NCBI GenBank assembly: GCA_019918135.1
Contig: WBZZ01002979.1
Location: forward strand, 1 to 64,000
DNA: 64,000 nt
Source of the DNA: Paulinella micropora
Taxonomy: Eukaryota; Cercozoa; Imbricatea; Euglyphida; Paulinellidae
Direction of reading: 5' to 3'
Shown: one piece after another, positions 58,731-64,000 of the stretch
Layout of the letters: each line of letters opens with the position of its first letter
Position numbering within the stretch: position 1 is the first letter of the stretch
Notes under the pieces: generated by a model
Databases searched by the model: none
What the model saw: the letters and a program-made list of their open reading frames with translations, nothing else
Told to the model about the DNA's origin: nothing
Program-made: the position numbers and the translations under genes

Positions 58731-58925
58731 ACGCACATACACACACACTGCGTGCACCTAGGATTTTGTTTTCTTTTGTCTTGCTAACTGTCTTTCTCTC
58801 TGTCACATCAATCGAGCTACTCTGTCCTTACCCGTAGCCGCGGCCGCCACCATCGTTAGCAGATGCATGGAGATCTTCTTTTTCTTGGAGGAGAAAGGTC
58901 ACACGCGTTCACGATTTTTTATAAG
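58731..58925 (-). repeat. Repeat D, copy 2
   Basis: It carries the same putative exon 1 (MHLLTMVAAAAT) and GTAAGG-to-GTGTGGTAG intron as 28972-29114. Beyond the acceptor the sequence is different and soon meets a stop. Confidence 0.8.
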
Positions 58926-59160
58926 CCTACACAAACAACGAAGAAAATAAAAAAAGCTGGAGCTCTTCTCTTGCCCCCCTTCCCCGAGGTGAAAGGGAGG
59001 GGGGGGGCCTCCCCCCTTGCCCCCTCGCTCCACAGGTGTAAGAGAGAAAGAGAGACATGTCCGTATAAAGTGAATTCTTCGTTACAGCTGGCTGGAGCTA
59101 GACGTCCCAAGCCGAATGCTGTGAACTGGTGGCCGCGTCGACTTGTCTTATTTCCCCAGC

Positions 59161-60717
59161 ATGTCAGACCCCGAACCTCGCCGGAAGCGGTTGTGCCAGC
59201 GCGCTCAACAGCCCTCGTGGCTGGCTGTTGATCCGACACTGTGGTCCGTCGTGCTGGCCTTTCTGGGCGAACCCGCGAGTCTGCACACGGCGTCCAAAGT
59301 TTGCAAACTCTGGGCCTCTGTCCTCCAAAAGCGACATTTTTGGCAGAGCCTGCGTCAGGTGTTGGAGCTTGATCTCAGACTGCGCAGCCATTGCCGATTC
59401 CTGTCTTCGCCAGCGGGGCGCGCTTTTCTCGCGGCCGGAGGGTTCTGTTGCTCGTTGGCCCTGACGGCCGACACCAAAACCAGCGCGCCCTCGAACGATT
59501 TGCTGAGCCAGCTTAGGCCCCAGCGACTGCGGGCCAGCGGCGACTACTTGACCAGAGACAAGCTCCGGGCACTGCTTGGCGGAAATCCGTCCTTGTCCGT
59601 AGTTTGTATCCAACGGGGACAGCTGGACGACGGAATCCTGTCCCAGTTGCCCGCCTCGGTCCACACGCTCGAGCTGAGACGCTGTTACTGCTTGTACGGA
59701 GACAAAGTGTCCTGCCTACCGACCTCTTTGCGGCGGCTGGCCCTGCGCCGTTGCGGTGCAGTTGGGTTGAACGGGTTTACGAGGCTGCTACAGCTTGCGC
59801 CGGGGCTGCTGCACCTAGAGCTCGAGCAATCGATCCATGACGACCTGCCTTGGCTGGCCCAGATCCAAACATTGGCTGGTTTGCAGGGGCTCCGCCTGCG
59901 CCACTTGCAGAGCGTCACTCGCAACTCTCTCAACCAGCTCTGCCACGCGCTGCCAGAGCTGGAAGAGCTCGAGGTTTCGCATTGCGGTTTCCTGGAGGTC
60001 TCTCCCACCAATCTGAACGCTCTGCCGAAGCTCTCGCGCCTGAAGTGCCGCGATATCGACTACCTCACGTACCCCCACGGGCTGCCGGCGGGGCTCACGC
60101 ACTTAGAACTCGTCAACGCCGGGTCCCTTGACGACTACTGGCTGCACTCACTGTCACAGCTGAGCTCGCTACAGGAGCTGCACCTCGGCAATTGCAGGAG
60201 CTTCACCGACGCCGGGCTAGCCAGGCTAAGACCTGCAGCACTGCACACCTTGGTACTGACTGACTGCCGCCAACTAACAGACCGGGGGCTCGGTGACCTC
60301 GCACGCAACCTGCCGGGCCTGCACACGGTGGCCATCCTTGGCTGCAACCGCTTGACCGACGGCGGGCTGCGCCTGGCAGTGCGGCGCTGGCAAGGGCTGC
60401 GCAGCCTCGGGCTAGAGCTCCAGGGCGGGTGTGCCGGCGCGTGGCTCGCCGAACTGCCCAGCGGCCTCCGGCGGTTGCAGCTACTCAACGTGAGCATCCA
60501 CGACTACACGCTAAAGAGCCTGGCACGGTTTACCCGGCTGTGCGAGCTGCGCCTCGAGCTTTGTCAAGAAGTGACTGACGAGGGACTTGTCCACTTAGAA
60601 CAGCTAGCGGACCTGAGGTCGCTAAAACTGGGCAGGGCCGGGCAAGTCACCACCGCCGGAGCCGAGCGCCTGGCGCAAGCTCTCGAGCTGCACCAGCTAA
60701 AAGTTTTGCGTAAGTAG
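59161..60717 (+). CDS. F-box and LRR protein, FBXL type
   Basis: The ATG is at 59161; a TATAAAG lies about 90 bases upstream. It has 518 residues. Residues about 22-70 are an F-box: LWSVVLAFLGEPASLHTASK, then VCKLWASVL and FWQSL. The rest is a regular cysteine-containing LRR array of the FBXL kind, such as LHTLVLTDCRQLTDRGLGDL, VAILGCNRLTDGGLRLAV and LCELRLELCQEVTDEGLVHL. FBXL proteins are substrate receptors of SCF ubiquitin ligases, so a role in targeted protein degradation is likely. The gene is complete and very GC-rich. A basic KRLCQR near the start may act as a nuclear signal. Confidence 0.92.
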   Translation: MSDPEPRRKRLCQRAQQPSWLAVDPTLWSVVLAFLGEPASLHTASKVCKLWASVLQKRHFWQSLRQVLELDLRLRSHCRFLSSPAGRAFLAAGGFCCSLALTADTKTSAPSNDLLSQLRPQRLRASGDYLTRDKLRALLGGNPSLSVVCIQRGQLDDGILSQLPASVHTLELRRCYCLYGDKVSCLPTSLRRLALRRCGAVGLNGFTRLLQLAPGLLHLELEQSIHDDLPWLAQIQTLAGLQGLRLRHLQSVTRNSLNQLCHALPELEELEVSHCGFLEVSPTNLNALPKLSRLKCRDIDYLTYPHGLPAGLTHLELVNAGSLDDYWLHSLSQLSSLQELHLGNCRSFTDAGLARLRPAALHTLVLTDCRQLTDRGLGDLARNLPGLHTVAILGCNRLTDGGLRLAVRRWQGLRSLGLELQGGCAGAWLAELPSGLRRLQLLNVSIHDYTLKSLARFTRLCELRLELCQEVTDEGLVHLEQLADLRSLKLGRAGQVTTAGAERLAQALELHQLKVLRK

Positions 60718-60774
60718 AGGGGCAAGGGGCACAGCGGCACAGGCGTTGTCTGCCGCGGGCTGGGGTCACTGTGC

Positions 60775-61212
60775 ATGCTAGAGGGGCACGTCGTTTTCGA
60801 CCAGGACCGACTGCGCTTCGAAGAGGCCACGGCCCTTCCTCCAAACAGTACGACAAAGAGTAACACAACTAGAGTGGAGGCCTGGTGTACTTTGCTGCAG
60901 TTGCCTGCGAACTGGCGGCCCGCGCAAGCCGTCACATATTTCTTTCCTGACAAAACCTTTTTCCCGCTGCTGTTTGAATTCAATTACGCAAGCTCTGCCA
61001 TCAAGCAAAACAAGCTGGAGGTAAGCGTCGACGGGCGGATCCGCCTCTGTGTCCAGTACACCATTTGCTCCGGCTGGCCGCTGGCCCCTAACTCGAACTG
61101 CCACAAGCCGCGGCATACAACGTTCGACGAGTTCAAGGGCTTCGTCGTCCCGCAGGGGGTAGACCTCGGCGTGCTGAAATGGTCCACCGCAGCCTCGGGC
61201 CCCGACGCCTAG
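60775..61212 (+). CDS. 145-aa protein with a fibre-knob-like pattern
   Basis: The ATG at 60775 lies 57 bases after the FBXL gene stop, on the same strand. The central part, LLQLPANWRPAQAVTYFFPD followed by a stretch with LEVSVDGRIRL, resembles the LP-x-x-RP ... V-x-x-DG-x-I pattern seen at the tips of many phage and virus fibre proteins. That likeness is weak and based on pattern alone. A C-terminal part with CHKPRHTTFDEFKGF is not recognised. ATTAAA follows the stop by about 15 bases. Confidence 0.6.
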   Translation: MLEGHVVFDQDRLRFEEATALPPNSTTKSNTTRVEAWCTLLQLPANWRPAQAVTYFFPDKTFFPLLFEFNYASSAIKQNKLEVSVDGRIRLCVQYTICSGWPLAPNSNCHKPRHTTFDEFKGFVVPQGVDLGVLKWSTAASGPDA

Positions 61213-61359
61213 TGCAAGCAGCATTGATTAAAAACACTATACAGACAAATCGCGCTGTCTTTGTCTCAGCAACAGTTTTGGGTAGCCCACCTGGTCCAAA
61301 GCGGACCGTGCCGCGTCCGCAGCCAATTACGGAAGAGTCTCGGTAAGGTCCGGAGGTTA

Positions 61360-61389
61360 GGCTCTACTGACGCTAGCGCCAGTAGAGCC
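61360..61389. terminator. Perfect 10-bp hairpin
   Basis: GGCTCTACTG and CAGTAGAGCC enclose a 10-base loop. It lies in a gap between genes, about 150 bases after the 60775 gene. A termination or processing role is only a guess. Confidence 0.35.
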
Positions 61390-61527
61390 GAAGCCGCGAG
61401 GCCACCACTATAGCCTAACGTCAGCACGCAGGCGCGAACGCGAACGCGCCGCAGTCACCCAAGAATGGTAAGCGGAAGTGTTTATGTTGGGGTTAGGGTT
61501 CGTCTTCAATGGAAGACCCCTTGAGAA

Positions 61528-61552
61528 GGAACGTTGACAACGTCAACGTTCC
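61528..61552. repeat. Perfect 11-bp inverted repeat
   Basis: GGAACGTTGAC and GTCAACGTTCC are separated by three bases. A third half-site (gtcaacgttcc) follows about 15 bases on. Confidence 0.5.
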
Positions 61553-61853
61553 CGACTCCATATTTTGTCAACGTTCCTTCTTCTAGTGTAATTCAATACC
61601 CGCCGCCTACCTACCCGGCGGCGGGTCCGAAACAGCCGAGCAGGCTGTGTCGGAAGGCAAGCAAGAGGGAGGAAGCGGTGGGAAGGGGGGCGCCCCCTCC
61701 CTTCCCTCTCTCGCTCCCCCCCCCCCGCCCCCCTTGGCGGTGTGGGCGCGCGGGGTATTAGTGTGTGTCACAGGGACAGAAAAAGTCTGCGTTCGCTTTT
61801 TCATAAAGCGCTGTTTCCGCTCTTTTCAAAAGAATTTTATAGAAATGCTTGGT

Positions 61854-62498
61854 TTATTCACTTGCAATTACTACCCCTTGCCCCCAGTACTCTAGCGTGC
61901 AGGTCTCTGCAATTTCGAATGTAGACTTGCCCTGCAGGGTGTCGGGCACGAGTTCATACCGTGAGAATGTTACACCGCTTGCTTTGAACCGCCCGTCAGA
62001 ACGTTCTCGGTTTACTATGCGCAGTAGCTTGCAGGGTAGTAGGGTTTGCAGCAGGCGCGCACTGGCAGCAAGAGCATGCTGGGTCGGCAGAGTCTCCGGG
62101 GGGTCTGCTTTCAGCATGGTTGTGACATAAGCGCTGGGTGACCAGAGTATGTGCGGAAAAAGAAGAAAGATTTGGCGCAGTGCTTGTGTGATGCGTGGAA
62201 GGTCCAATTTGAGGGTAGTGAGCTGGAGCTGGGAGGCATGCTTGTTTAGGTTAAGCTGAAGGAACACCAAAAGAAATCCCAGATTGCTGGCGAGGCACAA
62301 ACCCGCCGAAGACTTGGCCTCTTTTTGCCAGATTTCCTGGAAAGTACTTTCACGAAATAATTTGAGCAGCTGGCAGCGTTTGACAAAATTCGTGCGTTGA
62401 CACTCGTTGACAATCCCTGGATCTGCCTGCAGGTTGGGGAAGGTGTTACTAAATAGGAGCAGAGCGTGTTCGTCGGGGGGGCTCTTCAGTAATTGCAT
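61854..62498 (-). CDS. Partner protein of the HNH cassette, unrecognised
   Basis: A 214-aa ORF with an ATG at 62498, 40 bases downstream of the HNH gene stop on the same strand. It is mostly helical, Leu-rich and soluble, with PPDEHALLLFSNTF near the start and LLPCKLLRIVNRERSDGRFK later. No membrane segment or known motif is seen. The pair is also found as a decayed duplicate at 18370-19250 with the same order and spacing, so the two genes move or work together. An accessory, inhibitor or immunity role is possible, but nothing in the sequence proves it. Confidence 0.72.
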   Translation of the reverse strand: MQLLKSPPDEHALLLFSNTFPNLQADPGIVNECQRTNFVKRCQLLKLFRESTFQEIWQKEAKSSAGLCLASNLGFLLVFLQLNLNKHASQLQLTTLKLDLPRITQALRQIFLLFPHILWSPSAYVTTMLKADPPETLPTQHALAASARLLQTLLPCKLLRIVNRERSDGRFKASGVTFSRYELVPDTLQGKSTFEIAETCTLEYWGQGVVIASE

Positions 62499-62538
62499 GT
62501 TTATCCCGCGGGGCCTTGCGGCTTGCAGGTCGTGCTCG

Positions 62539-63264
62539 TTAAACTTTGGCGGGGACTATATCCGCTGAGACGGACACCGCTTGAGCTAGCTTGCGGCGGC
62601 GCCCCTTCTTGGGGGTCTTCGCTGGCAGTGACTCCGTCTCGCCATCTTGTGCTTTCTTATCCTCCTCTTCTTGCACTTTATGTTTTCTTTTCTTCGCGGG
62701 AGTTGAGCGTGTGCGCTCGGGCCGGGGGATGCACGATTCCGCGTCCCAACGGGAAAAGATGCTGCTGTCTAGACTCCCCGCGATGGGCATTTGCCAGGGT
62801 AGCTCTGCTAGTCCCTCCAACATGTAGGGGCGCAGGAAATTGCACAGGCGTGCAGCCCCTCGCGCCGCGACACTGCCGATGTAGGCCAGCTTCTCGGACG
62901 TCAGAAACTCTTTGAAACACAGGTTAGCCGAACCGGGCATTATCACGTAATTGTAGGGGTGGTCTACTCCCCCCCATCTTTTGGGAACGATGTGGTCAAT
63001 GTGCCACTTGGGGGCGCCCGGCATGAAGTAAGGCGCCAGACGCGCCTGCCACTTATTCTTCAGGACCCAGTACCGTGCCTGGAGCGTGCTGACTGGACGC
63101 CGCGCGTTTGCTAGTGACATGGTGCCCAAGTACACAGGGCGCAGCCCCTGCAGGTGCTTATTGTTCTTTTTCACTGCCATGTTTTGGAGCTTAACGCACA
63201 GCGCCTGTTGCGTTTCCGCCGAGTCTGCGAGCAGGAGGTCCTCTTTGGTAGGCAGCGCGTCCAT
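62539..63264 (-). CDS. HNH endonuclease of the two-gene cassette
   Basis: The ATG at 63264 (MDALPTKEDLLLADS) is preferred; the longer frame upstream runs through repeat-like DNA. It has 241 residues. The HNH module sits centrally: RPVYLGTMSLANARRP, RYWVLKNKWQARLAPY, then KWHIDHIVPKRWGGVDHPYN with the catalytic His-Asp-His and Asn. A helical block with EKLAYIGSVAARGAARL follows, and then a Lys/Glu-rich tail (KKRKHKVQEEEDKK) that could be a nuclear signal. The module is related to those at 20240 and 48816 but more distant. Probable DNA endonuclease, possibly homing-like, given the duplicated cassette. Confidence 0.86.
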   Translation of the reverse strand: MDALPTKEDLLLADSAETQQALCVKLQNMAVKKNNKHLQGLRPVYLGTMSLANARRPVSTLQARYWVLKNKWQARLAPYFMPGAPKWHIDHIVPKRWGGVDHPYNYVIMPGSANLCFKEFLTSEKLAYIGSVAARGAARLCNFLRPYMLEGLAELPWQMPIAGSLDSSIFSRWDAESCIPRPERTRSTPAKKRKHKVQEEEDKKAQDGETESLPAKTPKKGRRRKLAQAVSVSADIVPAKV

Positions 63265-63659
63265 CCTTCTTAGCTTGTCTGCGCCCTTTGCCCTTGTGTG
63301 TGTGTACGGGGTGTGGGGGGAGGCGCCCCCCCCCCTCCTCTCTTGAGCTACTCTTTCCCCCCACCCCCTCTCTTCCTCTCTCCTCCGACGGAGAGGGGGG
63401 GGGGTTTGTTGGAAAAGTAAGAAGAGTGCAGGAAAGGGGGGGGCGCCGGTGCCAGAGCTACCTTGGCAAATGCCAAAAGTTAAAATGGGGCGTTTTGTCC
63501 TTGTCGAGTAGTACAGGGAATAGAGGAGAGGGAAGACACAAGACAAATTTAAAGGAGAGACAGAGAGGGGGGAGGGGCGCCAAAGAGAAGGGGAGGGGGC
63601 GCCCCCCAGTCTAAGAATAGGGAGCGGGAGAGGAAATGGGGAGGGGGGGCGGGAAGAGG

Positions 63660-63742
63660 GCGCGCCAAGAAAGTGCGAAAAAAGAATACGCTGAATTAAA
63701 GCTCGACTATCTTACACTTGGCACTGAAAACTAGGAGAGGGA
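63660..63742 (+). repeat. Repeat E, plus-strand copy
   Basis: It has gcgcgccaagaaagtgcgaa, acgctgaattaaagctcgac and cttacacttggcactgaaaa. Confidence 0.82.
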
Positions 63743-63837
63743 GAGGGAACAGACAGGGAAGGAGGAAGCATGGATTGTCTTAGTCCCCCGTCTGAGAATC
63801 GAGAGCGGGGGTGGGAAGGGGGAGGGGCTTTAAAAGA

Positions 63838-64000
63838 ATGTACCTAAATACACATGTTCGGAGCGGTGGATCTTGTTTCAGCTACTTGTCGAGCGAGGAG
63901 AAAGACGACGAACCCGAACCCTCTGCCAAGGATGATGAGGAACCCTCTGCCAAGGAATCGGATGACACAGCGCGGGTTCGGGCTTCCGAAGAAGAGGGGG
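63838..64000 (+). CDS. Start of an acidic protein, cut by the window edge
   Basis: From an ATG at 63838 the frame is open to the window edge. Residues 21-54 are strongly acidic, with a short duplication (EPSAKDD and EPSAKES). The ATG lies in a repeat-like ctttaaaagaatgtac edge and a TTGTTTCAG precedes the acidic part, so the coding part may be an exon. The family cannot be told. Confidence 0.42.
   Translation, partial: MYLNTHVRSGGSCFSYLSSEEKDDEPEPSAKDDEEPSAKESDDTARVRASEEEG

Noticed and set aside
61485..61500. TTAGGG as a telomere remnant
   Set aside because: Only a single unit is present, with no tandem array.

Overview
What this is. The window looks like part of a large, repeat-rich eukaryote-type genome: either a nuclear-replicating giant DNA virus (Nucleocytoviricota) or a protist chromosome. 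I cannot decide between them. The genes are mostly long and uninterrupted, start with ATG without bacterial ribosome binding sites, lie on both strands and include F-box, leucine-rich-repeat (LRR), Sel1, MYND, FG-GAP, HNH and Fanzor (eukaryotic TnpB) types. A divergent histone H3 is present, and a few genes look as if they carry short spliceosomal introns. No viral hallmark gene (capsid, polymerase, packaging ATPase), rRNA or tRNA is visible. About half of the window has no gene and is built from dispersed repeats, C/G homopolymers and gene debris.

Layout. 0-7 kb: a Sel1 gene cut by the window edge, a repeat-rich gap, then two unrecognised minus-strand ORFs. 7-12 kb: histone H3, a region of membrane-protein segments with candidate introns, and a two-pass membrane protein. 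12-18 kb: an F-box/LRR-like protein and a coiled-coil protein. 18-20 kb: a decayed copy of an HNH plus partner cassette and a C45/G53 palindrome. 20-23 kb: an 892-aa HNH protein. 23-26.4 kb: repeats, a Sel1 fragment and three tandem copies of a probable structured RNA. 26.6-32 kb: a broken gene, a probable spliced small membrane gene, a gene sharing a domain with one HNH protein, and an integrin-alpha-like FG-GAP membrane protein. 33-36.3 kb: a broken LRR gene and a full-length Fanzor with intact catalytic residues, flanked by direct repeats. 38.8 kb: a MYND protein. 40-48 kb: a protein-kinase-like gene, its dead paralogue, and a 5-kb array of repeats. 48.8-54.8 kb: another HNH protein, Fanzor debris and a frameshifted gene. 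55.6-63.3 kb: LRR and F-box/LRR proteins, and the intact HNH plus partner cassette. 63.8 kb: the start of an acidic protein.

Repeat names used below. A: about 125 bp with the core ggtggtcaatgt...gtcctgtccgtgccat. B: about 120 bp with agcacaattctgacgc and cccgggaaatacgcacac. C: about 230 bp carrying the palindrome TTTGGCGCCAAA. D: about 200 bp resembling a first exon plus intron. E: about 85 bp with gcgccaagaaagtg and agctcgacaaagtcttacac. G: about 100 bp with gcaaacgcgttccaaa. H: about 160 bp. FZR: the repeat flanking the Fanzor.

How it fits together. Mobile nucleases dominate: one live Fanzor with at least five relics, and three related HNH proteins, one of them in a two-gene cassette with a dead duplicate. 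Gene fragments are repeatedly joined to the same repeat families, so the region appears to be shuffled by recombination between repeats. F-box and LRR proteins, the kinase-like protein and H3 are the most likely host- or chromatin-facing factors; that is inference from family membership.
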